Positions 22,743 through 35,454 are shown, counted from the first letter of the stretch. The stretch is DNA of 64,000 bases from Caprimulgus europaeus (GCA_907165065.1 OU015528.1:76675474-76739473), one strand, 5' to 3'. A program made the numbers and translations. Notes: generated by a model from the sequence alone, not told the origin.

Positions 22743-24370
22743 CCATTATCTCAATGGCCATGCTCCCGAAATCATTTGTCAGCAGGTTGCTGGAGCCAAT
22801 GTTTCACTGGCTGGATATAAGCAAGATTTGTACACCAATGCTCCTTCTCTCAAGGTAGCTGAGATGCAAAAATGTGAACCTCAGCACAGAAGTAGTTTCT
22901 ACACCTTGCTTTGTATGACATGCTTGCTAGAGAAGTGATCCTACACCCACTGAATTCATCAGCATGTTTTTTACTGACCTCAAAGGTTACACATTGAGAC
23001 CTAAGTGGATTATCATCTCCTGCCAGGAAGTGATATTGTTTCAGCCTGTACACTCAAGCAGTTCAATTTTATTTTTTTTTTATTTTCTTTTATTTACCTC
23101 CTGTAATGGAACGTTTATCTTGGTGCTGCACAAACTGCTGAAAACTGTTACCATCTACTGGAGTTTCTGAAGGTTAAAATGCCAGCACTCATATGGATTT
23201 TTACACTTGGGGGAAAAAAAAAAAAAAAAGGAAAAAGAAAAAGAATTTTGTGTTTTTTCTCTGTGAATAGTTACATGTTGTTTCATTAGCCATCTCAACT
23301 TTACTATTTCTCAGTCTCCAGTTTCTTAACATTCACCACAGCTAAACAAAAATAGAAAAGAATAGAAAAAATCATAGGCTTCTGGCTGATCATCTGGCCA
23401 ATATAGTGCTGCTCTATTGTTTTTCACCAAAATTAGAAAAAATCATTTTTCATCAGGAAAAATATTCTCTCTCATTCTCATTCTTGAATTTCTAATCAAG
23501 TTACAAACTACATACACCTGAAACAACAAGAACCATAGATGCCATACTCACTCAGGGTCATAAAATATTATTGTAATAAAAAATCAGCAGAATATTTATG
23601 AACATCAATGTTCCCTCAGAACAAGCCAATGGATCATCCAGCTAAAGAACCCTTTCCCAGCAATGTCAAGTCAAGATAACTTTTTAGGATGAGTACAAGA
23701 TCCTGGTCACATTCTGCAGTTCATTATTCCAAATCACATTTCTCAAAGTGCTTGGAGTCCTACTGTGTGCCTTTAAAGTGAATAGACCTGAGACATATTT
23801 TTCTTCAGTCTAACATTTCACCCAGGAAAAGGAACTTTTGTTCACTTGGTATCAGAATTTCACCATGTTACGGTCTCCTGTGTTAGCCACTCATGTACTT
23901 TAGCAATCCTCATCTTTCAGCTGCAATGACAGTAAAATCATGGATTGCCCTGGTATTTTCCACAGAAAGAGAACGATGCATGTGTAATAATAATGTCTTA
24001 AATTACCCTTCCTAAGGCCTCATATTTCTTAGATTAGCCTATGCAGTCCCACAGGACACCCAGCCCTGACTATTTTGGACTACAGAGCATTGCAGGCCTT
24101 CATCAAGAATCTAACTTGCTCCTTCTTGCTCTCTGTGACCATGAGTTCCCTGCTGGATTAGAAAGAAATGGATGTGGATGGAATTTGGCATATTTTCACC
24201 TCACTCTATGAAATTATGCAAAGGGTGATGAAGTAATGTCTGACCGATTAAAAGTGGCATAAGTTATTTTCCCATGGGAGCAAGTGGAGGGGCAGGGAAG
24301 GAATTTTATGAGAAGGATTAGTAAAAACCAATGTATTTCTATGGATGATGCTACAGTTGCATCAGACTGC
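22743..24370. other. Unique noncoding DNA
   Basis: No gene is recognised. A run of A at 23214-23229 is followed by A/G-rich sequence. ORFs 22850-23053 and 22964-23170 overlap on opposite strands and have no domain. Confidence 0.5.
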
Positions 24371-24526
24371 CTCTCCTCTCCTCTCCTCTCCTCTCCTCTC
24401 CTCTCCTCTCCTCTCCTCTCCTCTCCTCTCCTCTCCTCTCCTCTCCTCTCCTCTCCTCTCCTCTCCTCTCCTCTCCTCTCCTCTCCTCTCCTCTCCTCTC
24501 CTCTCCTCTCCTCTCCTCTCCTCTCC
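24371..24526 (+). repeat. Perfect (CTCTC)n microsatellite, about 31 copies
   Basis: The unit CTCTC repeats without interruption for 156 bp, then decays into a CTTTC/T-rich tail to about 24540. The pentamer contains no stop codon in any frame on either strand, so it creates spurious ORFs at 24284-24556 and 24345-24551 (+) and at 24351-24614 and 24362-24619 (-). It is an all-pyrimidine / all-purine mirror-symmetric tract, the sequence class able to form triplex H-DNA. The lack of interruptions suggests recent expansion and length polymorphism. Confidence 0.98.
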
Positions 24527-24690
24527 TTTCTTTTTTCTTTTCATCAGATGATGTAGGAGACTCACTTGTGGTTGCAACCTGTCCAATATTTTTCTGAGGC
24601 TGAAAAAACCCCATTTCATAATGAATATGTTACTTGTAAAAAAAAAAAAAAATAATAATAATAAAATATATATATATATATTTCTGCAGC
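24527..24690 (+). repeat. A-rich, (AAT)n and (AT)n low-complexity patch
   Basis: An A run starting at about 24638 passes into AATAATAATAATAAAA and then ATATATATATATATAT up to about 24682. The part before 24638 is unique sequence. Confidence 0.75.
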
Positions 24691-27600
24691 TTCATAAAAA
24701 ACAAGGCATCATTCATTTTCAACTCAATGGCTTTGGAGCAAATAAACAAACAAATAAAATGAATGCATTTCTGGTTTGTTGTTGAGGGGAAAAGTTCATT
24801 ACTGGGATCATTCTGGGGGGAAAAATACAACTCGCCTATGAAAATGATGAATTCAAGCCTAGGGCAAATGCATGACAATTCTTCATTTACCTGAGAAAGA
24901 GAAACAGATCTGAGAGATATTGCACCCAAGGAAAATCCCAGTTCATATGTATTTCCATAACTTCTTTACCATAAAACAAATATCTTTAATTAAAATATTG
25001 GACTGAACCTGACTGTTTTTCCAGGCAGCCTCCCGTCACTGATCAAAACCACTTTCTCCTCTTTGAATGTTTTGTCTTATAAAAAATTAACCAGCGCAGG
25101 TTTTTTCCCTCTGTTTTGCCTGAAGCAAAACTGTATGTTTACCTGCCAAAGGCAAGCATTTTTGAATTTGCTTTCTTATGAAAAGGAGTCACCAGTGTTC
25201 AAAGCAATCAACGTGAGCTCTTTTTTCCTTGAAACGTTTTTCTGAGCAGCACAAACACTTGACATCTGGAAAACTACATCTGTTCTGTTCAGTAGCTGGT
25301 CACTATGAGACATATTGCAAATAAAAAAGTGAATTGAAAAAAAGATGGATGTGAATGTGTGTATGAGTGTGTGCATGAGCAAATTGAGGGGAAATACAGT
25401 AAATAATGAGGGTCAAAACATTAACAACCCATTAGAGTATGAGATTTTTCGATAGTATTTGTCAGCAAAACAAACAGTTATGAATGAAGATGCCAAAATC
25501 TGCCCATCCATGTATTTGTTGATGAGGTTGTTTGATTTAAAAATTGGGGAACAGGCTAGAGGAGACCATGATGTACCTTTGAATACCTGGAAAACAACAC
25601 AGAGCATTATAATAAAACATTACTTTGATTTGCATTCCTGATTTTAGTGATTGTGTTGTTAAATTCAGCTTACAATATGCACCAAGGCAGTTGAAAGTAC
25701 TTCATCCAAAATGCTAAAACATAGCTTTGGACATGGTGATTGACCTCAGGTAACTCCTAGAAACCCCACTTTGTTTCATAAACTGTAGGGCACATCGATC
25801 AATAAAAAAAAAAAATCATGTGGATAAGGGATTTTTAGGAACAGTGAGTTTTCCCCTCGAATTCATTTTCAGGAATGCTTCAGTGTTTTTCCTTATTAAT
25901 GGCTCATGTTGAATTGCCTCTTGACAGGACTGAGGAGTCACAGTGTGTAAACTGTGAGTAGGTAAGCTATTGATCCTACATCCCCTATGTTGTCAAGGCA
26001 GAGAGGTAGGCTTCAGAAGGTAGTTCAGTGTCTAAATTATTAACCTATTTTTTCTCTTTTCACTGCAGTTAGAGGCTATAAGCCTCTGTATGCCAGTCAG
26101 TGATCTGGCTTGCAGGCCATGTACTGAGCAGGAAGGCTCCAGACACAGTAAACATATACACAAATATCTTCATCCCCTTAGAAGTAGGATAACAAGATCA
26201 ATTTTAAGGCTAGTGGACTTCCTCAGCTAAGTCCTCTTAATATGAGGCATATGAAGAACAATTATTTGATTAATCTATAGGGAACCCTTGGGTTTTAGAC
26301 CCTCACAGAACTATTTCACTGCACTACCACACTAGCTGAAAGCTGGGACTTCTATGGGTACATTTGGCTGATGCTCAGTCAGGACAGTATTGAGCTGATA
26401 CTATTAATCAGGATATTTTGAAGTACTGGGCATGCCAGGAACTCCTTTCTAAGGTTCTGTTTGTCACCAGATATTGTTTATAGATTTGCAGATATTAAAT
26501 ATCTGTACTTCAGAACAATTCTGGGTTCTTAGACTTCATCTAGTAAGAATGGTTCTCCTGATACAGCCAGAGCCATAGCTATTTCACCCCAGTTGTGTTC
26601 CTGTGCCTCTCCTTACCTGTATCCAATGTTCAGGAACACAAAAGATCCAACCAATGGGAGCCTTTTGTCAAACACTGGGGAGAAGCACAAAAATGGTTGC
26701 ACTTAAGTATCCTTTTAAAAATAAGAAACACTTTTAGCACAGAAAATCTGCAAAATTGTTTTTTCTTTTCACCCAAATACTGAGTCTGCAAGTAAGACAA
26801 GGATAAGTTAACTGTATATTCATATGAATATATGCTCAATATCCAGCTCCTCTTCTCTTTGTGTTCTTGGCCAAAGGCTTCATAAGGTGGTATGAATAAT
26901 GAATGAAGGCATGTAACTTTCTCATAGCATTTTACTCTCTGATGCAGTTATTCTACAGTTATTCCAATTATTCTAAGTAACTCATGAAGCTTCTAGTGTT
27001 ACTCATGGATGATGCAAGGTAATTTCTACCCTGCCATATATAAATATGTGGTTGGGGTAAAAAGAGAGCAATTGAGTATATGTAAGTTTGTAGGTCCACC
27101 AAAGCTCATCTGATGCCTCTGAAAAGATGCTGTTATCCTCTGGTGATTTATTATCTGTACACCTGACCCTCTCTATCACCCACAGTGAAGGATTCCCACC
27201 ATGGCAGAGATTTCCCCATTGTCAGGATGAGGTAACCAGTGAGTGTGGGAATGATCTACATTTCCCCCCAATACCAGTTCTCAGCAGTGCTGGGCAAATG
27301 TCACATCCAGCTCCTGCATATAGCACACTCTTTCCTTGTGTGAAATTACCAGAGATGAAGGAGGTGCCTAAAAGCCATATAATCCAGAAGGAGTATGAAG
27401 TGTGTGAGAGGACATTTGTAATAATCAGGGCTGTGAGTGGAGGGATGCCTTAGTAAATCAGCAAGAATTACCTTTCTCAAACCAGGGACTAGTTTGCAGT
27501 GTTCAGGCCCAAGTCTTGACTGATTTCCATTTCTCTTACTCTTTTCAATTTCTTCTATTTTAATAGCATATTGAAGAATTTGAGTTGTGCTGGCTAGTTA

Positions 27601-29392
27601 AGCACACTGCAGGAACATGGGCACCTAAATTCTTTTCTGAATTTTTGCAAAAGGCATAGCAAATCAGCTGTGAACAATCAAATGGTCTTTATTGAAACAG
27701 TTAGGGGCTTTTTTTCAGGCCCCACTGGATGACTAGATTCTCTGCAATGAGATCTAGTAACCCACCTAATGCCTTTGGGGAGAATACAAGCACCTGGATC
27801 TGATGAATTACTCAAACTTAAAACTTGCCAGAGTAAAAGAGTAATTCATCTAATCAACAGGTATAGCTGCAGTAAAACACCTTTTAGGATTAATGTCATA
27901 CCAGGATCAGAGTAGATGTAGGAAGTAAGGAGCATAAGAAATCTGGGAAGCAAACAGTCAGCATAGACTGTCTGAGTAACTCACAACACCGTGGTGATTT
28001 GAACTGACAAAATGTTATTGGAGGGATCACTCTCTTCAACACTGTTTGCTTTGGGAAGTCAGGGAGAGATTTATTATGGCTGAAAGCCTTTACAGCTGTC
28101 AGATATAAGTGCTAGTTTAAAGGAGAGAGTATAGTAGCTTGAATTAACAATGGGAGCTTGGGTCTGAATACATGTGAAAGCACAAGGTTTTATCTGACTG
28201 AGAGTATCATCAAAATCTTGCTTGGAAATGCATTACCTTTAGATCACCTTACATACTGCCAAGGTATGTTTATTTTTCATGCATTGTGCCTTTATTAGAA
28301 TATGTATTAGTGATAAATAACTAATGTTGCCATCAGACTAAAAGCTTCTAATGAGATACCCAAACTCTGTCTTTCTCACAGCATTGCTGTTAGACATGAG
28401 TTTCTTCACCACTGATTTTAATAGACTGAAGGATATGGGTAAACACACACCACTAAAACACTGTACAGGGATATTACCTGAAAAAACATTAAAATGCAAC
28501 TGCTTCTGTTCAATACTGATGATGAATTTTTTGGATCAGGCCAGAGGAGCAAGTATTTTGGGATAGATATAGCATATACAAAGGTTCAGAGCTTGCCTTA
28601 ATATAAACTCAGCAGCAAAATGTACAGCTTTTTATTTGGTTTGGAAAAAGCATAAGTCTACATGAAAATAAACACTCTGAAATCTGAAGCTGTATTTTAA
28701 AGGGAAGTAGATGACTGATGGAAGGAGTCTCAGTTTATATTTTAATGTTGGTTGGGCTTTAAATATACTTAAAAGACCTGGTCATCACCCCTTCTAAGAA
28801 TATATTCAAGTTTCACAGGAATATAATCTCTTGTGTTACTCATTCTCCTTACTCAGGTGAGTTAATCCAACAGTTTTGTCAGTCAAAATGCCTGAATGTA
28901 AGGATCAGCTCTCTCTTCAGACAAACGTGGGTACAGACACATTATATGCACATATATATATATTTTATAAAATTGAGAGGCTGGGATACAGAAAGACTCC
29001 AGAGAAAGATCCAGATAATCTAATTGAGAGATAAAGTTATAATTATCATATCTTATTATGTTGAAAAGAGCTGCTGGAGGTTTAGACCAATCCTCCCTGT
29101 GAAGAAGGGCCAAATTAGATGACATTAGTTTGTTGCATCTCAAAATAAAAACAATAAAACATCCAAACAATATAAATAATGGAGAAAGGCATATTTTGAC
29201 TTTTTTTTTCAATGACTTTTCATTATCTGGGCCACTATGTCCATTTCTTCCACAACTTAAATAAGTGAGTATTTGGCCATTGTCTTGACTTGTTTCTGTT
29301 TCTGTGTGTGCTATGGAACCAAGTGAGAAATGTCTTTTCTGTTGGAAAGTCCAAAGTCTAGTTCACTGAAATAGAGATTGGCTGACGTTGTC
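24691..29392. other. Unique noncoding DNA
   Basis: No gene is recognised in about 4.7 kb. ORFs at 24630-24929, 25063-25245, 25176-25382, 25413-25641, 26595-26839, 27127-27453, 28351-28566 and 28883-29212 have no domain and are in the chance range. A degenerate GT-rich patch lies at about 25345-25379 and an A run at about 25804-25814. Confidence 0.55.
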
Positions 29393-29496
29393 ACAGGCCT
29401 CTGGAGATCATCTTGTTCAACCCTCCTGCTCAATCAGGGCCACCCAGAGCAGGCTGCCTAGGACCGTATCCAGACGGTTTTTGAATATCTCCACGG
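29393..29496 (-). mobile_element. CR1 LINE 3' fragment, different subfamily
   Basis: The plus strand reads ACAGGCCTCTGGAGATCATC, then GTTCAACCCTCCTGCTCAATCAGGGCCA, GAGCAGGCTGCCTAGGACC and TTTTTGAATATCTCC. This is the reverse complement of a CR1 3' region of the GGCCTCTGGAGGTCATC type, distinct from the other copies here (AGGGACCTTTAAAG type). The terminal octamers are lost. About 100 bp remain, heavily truncated. Confidence 0.85.
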
Positions 29497-29739
29497 ATTA
29501 AGTTTAAACAAATTAGTCAAATAACTAAACAATCAGTCAAAAAGCAGGAGGAGAGAGGCTGAGCAACTCCCCTCAAAAGTGATATGACCTATAGCCACCA
29601 GACAGTTCAAATGTGATTAGAAAGCAGCCCAAAGTCTAATAAAAAATCAAGGTACTTCTAGGCAAACTACATTACTATCCTCTTTAAAACAAAATTATTT
29701 GTGCCAGATTATCCAGCATTAGAAGCTCCCTTTAATAAA

Positions 29740-30175
29740 GCCTATTTTTTTTTTTTCTATTGTACTTACTAACACTTCCAGGAAATAAGAAGGCCCTGAA
29801 GTCTGCAGCAAAGCGATGCTTTAAAGCTCATGAAATGTCTGTACATTCTTTATTATTAGAAGTGACACCATTGTGCCGTCCAAATGGAGGACTGCCAGAA
29901 CATGCTGCCAGTCACATTCAGAGCAGCATTGAAAACTCTAACAAAATGCTCTCCTCTTGCAAGTGCTCTCCCAGTTCAGCTCACAAAAATAATTTAGCGA
30001 GAACAAGGGTTGTCTGAATTATTAGTGAGCTGTTGAGCAGAAAGAGATAGCTTATGGTTGCAGCTGGCATCACAAGCTTTTGAGGTCATGTGGCAAGCCG
30101 CTCTCCTCACATAGACTTGCTTAATGTGCTGGGTTTGTTTTATGGCAAAAGTCCATTTTTAATTATACAGACATT
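29740..30175. promoter_or_regulatory. Candidate conserved noncoding element, acceptor-like left edge
   Basis: The left edge is a T-rich tract, then TACTAAC at 29767-29773 and CACTTCCAG ending at 29781, which together look like a splice acceptor. After it one plus frame stays open to a stop at 30015 (about 78 codons), but I recognise no protein and see no good donor in the open part. The right half holds TTTTATGGC at 30138-30146 (HOX/CDX type) and TTTTTAATTATACAG. I favour a regulatory element, and a terminal exon is possible. Confidence 0.25.
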
Positions 30176-30385
30176 ATTACAGATTTTATATGAGAGAAGG
30201 TGTGTGGTCTAATGAGTTGAAAGCTTTGGCACAGATTGACTGTGTGACCAGGCAATGTGTCTATGCCCAAAGATTGCCAGCTCTTGGGTGAGGAGGGAAT
30301 AGCATCTCATTTTGCATATATATAGTACCTATCACAGTGGGACCCCTATCCCCTGACAGCTAGTAATAAAAAGCCCAGTCTGCTT
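30176..30385 (+). mobile_element. Possible old amniote SINE
   Basis: The left part, GTGTGGTCTAATGAGTTGAAAG then GACTGTGTGACCAGGCAATG, follows the order of a MIR-type head and core (GTGTGACCTTGGGCAA). The right part, AGTACCTATCACAGTGGGACCCCTATCC followed by TAGTAATAAAAA, resembles a 3' end seen in old amniote SINE/LINE tails. It is strongly diverged and the family is uncertain. Confidence 0.45.
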
Positions 30386-33250
30386 CTTACTCTGGGACTT
30401 TAATCAAGAGAGGTGCCAGCCAGTCATGTATTTGTTTTCTGTTAGCATGTGATATATATGATTATCATATTTGCTTGCATAATGGCTGCTTATATTTCCC
30501 CAGATTTCTCCCTTAAAAACCAATAGCATGGCCATTATTTAAGGTCTTACTCATGACCAGTCAAAAGGTGCGGTTACACAGCAAGACCATTGCATGTGCG
30601 AAGCTGTTACGCAAGCAAACATGGTGTTATTTTAACTTGCTCTTTGGCTCAAAACATGTTGGCTAGAATTAATTTGAGTTGTGGTAGATGGCAGTAGATT
30701 CAGTCTACTTGATGGCCTGTAGTTGCAAAAGTACTAGAAACAATAATAAAGCCAAACTGTGAAGGGTTGGGTGTTTTTCCCGTCCACTAAGGACTAAGAG
30801 GTTAATCGTGCAAAATCTTGATGTACTTTAGTATTTCTCATTTTAATAGAGAGGAAGCTAGGAAATCCAGTGGAGAATCAGAGCCCCACTAGACAGGGGA
30901 TGCCATAAACAAGTGAGAAGAGACAGTCCCTGAGCTGGCGAGCTTACCATCTGTATGCCAGACAAGATACAATGGTGGATATTAAATGGACAAGTGGGGG
31001 CTGGCCTGGGAGTGTGAGGAATGAGGCAACAATAAAACCAAGTTAATTTAGTGGGATAGAAGAGGTCTGGACTTGTTGCTTGTATCACCTGAGTACTCCT
31101 TATGTGCCTGGGAACAGCTCATGACCTCTATTGCAGAGTAAGAAGTTGCAGGCTCAAGATGGGTAGAGCTGCAGGTTCTTCAGTCCAGGGCACAGAGGCA
31201 GGCAGAGATGCTCCAAATACACTTTATTCACAGGACAATAATTTCAAACTTGAGTACACAGAATAAAACACTTTTCTAAAGCATCTGCTGTCCAAAGGTG
31301 TCAATCAACTGTCCTAAATAATCCTAATGCATAACTAGTTTAAACTTGGATGTGAGCCAATTTACATTATTTTAGTCCTAGATTTAACTAAAGAGAGAGA
31401 CAAATTAATTACCCTGTGTAATGGATATTTAGGTTGCTCAGTATTTAAGACTTTACAGCGCTGGTAAAAATATTACTACTCTGGAATCAGGTAGCAGAAT
31501 TTGGTACAGTTTATTATGTGTGTAAATATCTGATATTTGTGTCCAGGGTACAGTGATGAAATCCTTTGAAAAAGATTTATTTGAACTCAGGAAAGCAAAT
31601 AGCCCCTTTGGATTCATAAGATGCTCAGCAGGGTAAGAACTATAACAATTTTGGCCTTATGTGTGTGTAAAGATGGGTAATAGTAGAATTAAGAGTTTGA
31701 GAGAGGTGTACCCAAGGCTAGAAGTGTTTGGCACAGATATTTATTTTGATGTGGCGACAAGAATTTTTGGTTTCTCTTTCAACCAAAACCTGGGGCAATG
31801 GTTTGGGTGCTGTGGTAGAACTCAGTCACAAACATTTCCTAGGAGGTTTCAGTCCAAATTACCTGTTTTTTTTTCTCTACAGAGGGGAATTGTTTCCATT
31901 TATCTCCATGTCCTTAGAGGGGTAGACACTGGTGATTTTTTATTCTACTATCCCACCAAAAAAAAAAAAAAGAAAGGGGCCTGAGCCCAAATACACCAGA
32001 AAAATAATGGTTTTGAGAACCATTCCAATTCAAGCTCATCTTGCCTTTAGTAGCACTCCTGGTGTTGCACAATTGTCCTTCAATTTATTATTAATTCAGT
32101 TCATTTTCATTCAGTTCTTTCTGCAACTTCTGATAAGATGGCAATAGGACTATTTTGTTTAATGAAAATAATCACATACATGCCCACACACACACGTAAA
32201 ATCAATCACATTTTAACTATATTAAATAGTGGTGCCGTAAATACTGTGGGAAGTAAGTGGGTTTAGAAACCATGACCTTAAAACAACTGTTAAACAATTT
32301 GTTGCTGACAACATTTCTTTATAAGGAACAAGTCTGGATTTATTGTAGTTAAATGGTCCATTGGGAAACATTCACTATTTGCAATGTCACATTCAGGAAA
32401 CCCACCACATATCTTATTAAGACAAAATGTGTCCTTTCAGATTGTAGATTTTGAGTGAAACATTGCTTATGTGTTTTATGAAAATAACTTTTTATTTATA
32501 GCAATGCATATTTATTTTTACATTTATATATTAATAGATATATGCAAGAGTTAGGCAGTTGACCGAAATTGCTAAAACTCTGATTTCTACCATAACTCCA
32601 AAGTAGGGAACAATAGAAAACTGAGCTAAGCTAGGAACAGATCTCAGAATTGCAACAGAGTCCAACCTTCACAGATAGATGTGATATTTTCTCCTTCTGC
32701 TAAGAGCTAGCCAGGTAGAAGCCATCTCTGGTCTGGAAAAACTGTGCAGCCGTATGAGCTTGCACTGTTCTCTCTCAACGTGGGCCTCTCAGTAAGCTTT
32801 ATATCCAACACCATGATGATGCATTCATGCTAACTTCTGAATTAAAGTCAGCTCATGTGAAGCCAGACACTTGCTTTTGCAGACACTTAGCACAAGAGGA
32901 CAGTGGCTCTGCAAAAGTTGGTTCCTGTTTGCATGAAAACTACATAGAAAAAGGGTCTGGAGGATTATTCAGAATTTGGAATAACAGTTTGTGTTGAAAC
33001 ACCTGCAGCAGGACAGGGTGGAGTGTGGTTGCCTACGGTCTCTTCAGTCTGGTCATCACGATGCTTCATGGCACAGATCTGGGCTGGGACAGTTAAACCT
33101 CTCCCAGATTATGTTCAGACAAAATCTGGGGGAGAGCACAAGCCAAGTATTATTCTCAATAGGCTATTTGGATGCAGCCACCTTGTATTTTTTCTGGGAG
33201 GGAGAGGTAGGCATGTGGACATGAGTCAGGCTGCACCACTTGGCCTCGGG
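30386..33250. other. Unique noncoding DNA
   Basis: No gene is recognised. ORFs at 30858-31088, 31661-32147 (three overlapping) and 32991-33352 have no domain. An A run lies at 31960-31972. Confidence 0.55.
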
Positions 33251-33269
33251 GCTGGAGCACAAGGCTTAC

Positions 33270-33395
33270 CTATGTGGTTCTGTGTGAGTGTTTCCATGTG
33301 TCAGTCCTCCAGCTGTAAAATGGGGATCACAATAATTCCTTCCAAAGAATGACAGCTCGAAATATAAGTGCATTAAAAAATACGAGACATAGCTT
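33270..33395 (+). mobile_element. MIR-like SINE core fragment
   Basis: GTGTTTCCATGTGTCAGTCC, then TCCAGCTGTAAAATGGGGATCACAATAATTCC, matches the MIR segment ending CTGTAAAATGGGGATAATAATAGTACC closely. It is followed by AAATATAAGTGCATTAAAA, which may be the eroded MIR 3' part. No clear tRNA head is left. Confidence 0.65.
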
Positions 33396-33834
33396 TCATA
33401 GAAAAAGTCTATTTTAGTGTATACTTGTGACATGAAAGCATAAGCTATTGTGATTTCCAAAAAAAGCAGATATTTTTATTCTCTTTATGTTATATTGTTT
33501 TACAAAAAAGCTTATGTTAAACCAAAAAGTAAAACCAATAGAATTATCATATTTGAGTTTTTAGTGTATTTTCATTTGCTAATTTATATTTACAACTACA
33601 AACTGATGAAGCTACTGTTTAAATTTGTATCTTCCTAGTCCTCTGACATACTTGAGAAACCTAATTTTTCTGTGAATTTTCTCAGTTGAATGGAATTGAT
33701 CTTCTTTACATTCAAAATTTATTTCACAGTCATTTTTGCAGTTACTGATTCTACAATTTTTCAAGTCAAAAACAAATGAGAATACATGAGAATTATTAAT
33801 TTTATTTTTCATTCTTATTTTCAAAGTTCACACC
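33396..33834. other. Unique AT-rich noncoding DNA
   Basis: No gene or repeat is recognised. ORFs at 33266-33460, 33450-33638 and 33612-33824 are AT-driven and have no domain. Confidence 0.5.
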
Positions 33835-33950
33835 AAAAAAAAGAGGGAGCAAGAGAGTGAGCAAGAAAGAAAGAAAAAAAAAAAAAACTAGGGAAGAAAA
33901 AAGTGAAAAAGAAAAGTAAAGAGAAAAAGGAAGAAAAATAAAGATATGCA
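33835..33950 (+). repeat. Polypurine (A/G) low-complexity tract
   Basis: About 115 bp are almost entirely A and G, with GAAA and AAGAAAGAAAG units and an A14 run around 33878-33891. Only scattered C and T interrupt it. It is not a clean microsatellite. Confidence 0.85.
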
Positions 33951-34972
33951 TTTGTCACATAAATAGGGAGATAAAATTAATGTTTAATTAGATGTTCTTG
34001 GAGTATCTTATGTCAAAGCTTCAAACTGGAGGACAGTATGTCTCACAGCCCTCAGTAGGATACTTGTATGTTTGATTATATGCAAAAATTGGGGGGAATT
34101 GGTAACTTTGTTTATGTGTTTTTACTCCATGTTACAAAACAAGTCTCTTTATTGGATATAAAAGGTGGAAGAGAATGAGAACAGAAAGCCAAGCCTGCAT
34201 GGCAATGAGCAGTGGAACTGGCAGGACTGATTACTTTACATTTTCCTTGCCTGAAATTATCTATTTCCATTCTATAGCATCTTTGTTTGTCATTCTCCTA
34301 CTTATGGGGTTGCACATAGACTTTCTTTGTTTCTACATCCAAAACCATTATCATGTTACCTTTAAAGTTTGGCATCCAGCGACACAGGGGTCACCAGTGC
34401 CACTTTGTGCAGGGCTTGTATGACTTCATTAGTTAAATAGAACTGTGGGAACAGATTCTGGGTGACCCTCAAGCCACAGAGAACTTGTGGTTTGTTCTTT
34501 TTATTTTTTATTTTTTAATATGTTTTTCCAAAGACATCGAAAATGTTCTTTCAATGGTGATTTCAGTGACAGTCTTACAGAGACACAGATTTTCTAGGAA
34601 TACAAGGTACATCTGTTTTGCACACAAAAACAAATTCTGCCCCACCATGAGTAGCTCTGAGGATGTTGCCCGAGTCTTGCGCTTTGCTTGTCTGATGCAA
34701 AAGAGCAACAAATTCCCTCAAGTGTGCAAATTTCGTAGTGTCTTCATTATTGTTGCCAGAAATCTTGTTTTTCATTCAGAGATTTAACCAATTGAATGAA
34801 ATGGCTTTTCCTCAAGTATCTGGAACCAGTTTTTATTCCTGTTACCTCCTTCACATGGGGCTCTACATGAGTCTCATATGTGGCTGAACATTTTTAAAAT
34901 CAAACCCACTTCAATTAAAGGAGTTTTGACAGCAGTAAATAAAGATGAGATGACATGATATTTTTTCTAACC
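33951..34972. other. Unique noncoding DNA
   Basis: No gene is recognised. Overlapping ORFs on both strands at 34175-34787 have no domain. Confidence 0.5.
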
Positions 34973-35039
34973 ATGGGAGTTCAAGCTAGATGATCTTTAA
35001 GGTCCCTTCCAGCCCAAACCATTCTATGATTCTATGATT
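34973..35039 (+). mobile_element. CR1 LINE, extreme 3' tail only
   Basis: The block AGCTAGATGATCTTTAAGG, TCCCTTCCAGCCCAAACC, ATTCTATGATTCTATGATTA is a near-consensus CR1 3' terminus with two intact octamers. Only about 65 bp were inserted or survive. Its tail faces the tail of the minus-strand CR1 that begins at 35455. Confidence 0.92.
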
Positions 35040-35454
35040 ACCAAATCTCCTGTTCCAAGAGGCAGAGGCTGGCCAGCTAACACCACCACTAGGACTTTCA
35101 GGATTTTCACACAGTTTCTCAGGTGTGTTGGTGTTTTGCTGTCAAATTATTTTCTTCATAACAGTTCAGCTTCAACTATACAAACGGAGGTACACAAAAG
35201 AGAGGTAATTGCAATTTCTCGATTACTGGCACACTGAACTCTCAACACAGGTTTCATTGGTGCCTTTGTTTAAGGAAAATACTGGAATTTTAACATAAAC
35301 TTCAACATTGCCAGGATTCAACCTCTTTGACTCATCACAAGGAAAAAGAGAGACATTTTGGCCTTTGTTTCACATAGTTTCTACATACCTGTTCATATAA
35401 TGCTTCAATTTAAGTACTTTCTTCAATGAGTAAACTTATTCACTGCATTCATTA
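35040..35454. other. Spacer between two tail-to-tail CR1s
   Basis: About 415 bp of unique DNA. The short ORF 35034-35237 starts in the CR1 tail and has no domain. Confidence 0.5.

Noticed and set aside
24284..24619. Four overlapping proline/serine/leucine or glutamate/arginine repeat ORFs
   Set aside because: They are direct translations of the CTCTC microsatellite, which has no stop codon in any frame. The non-repeat ends have no coding signal.
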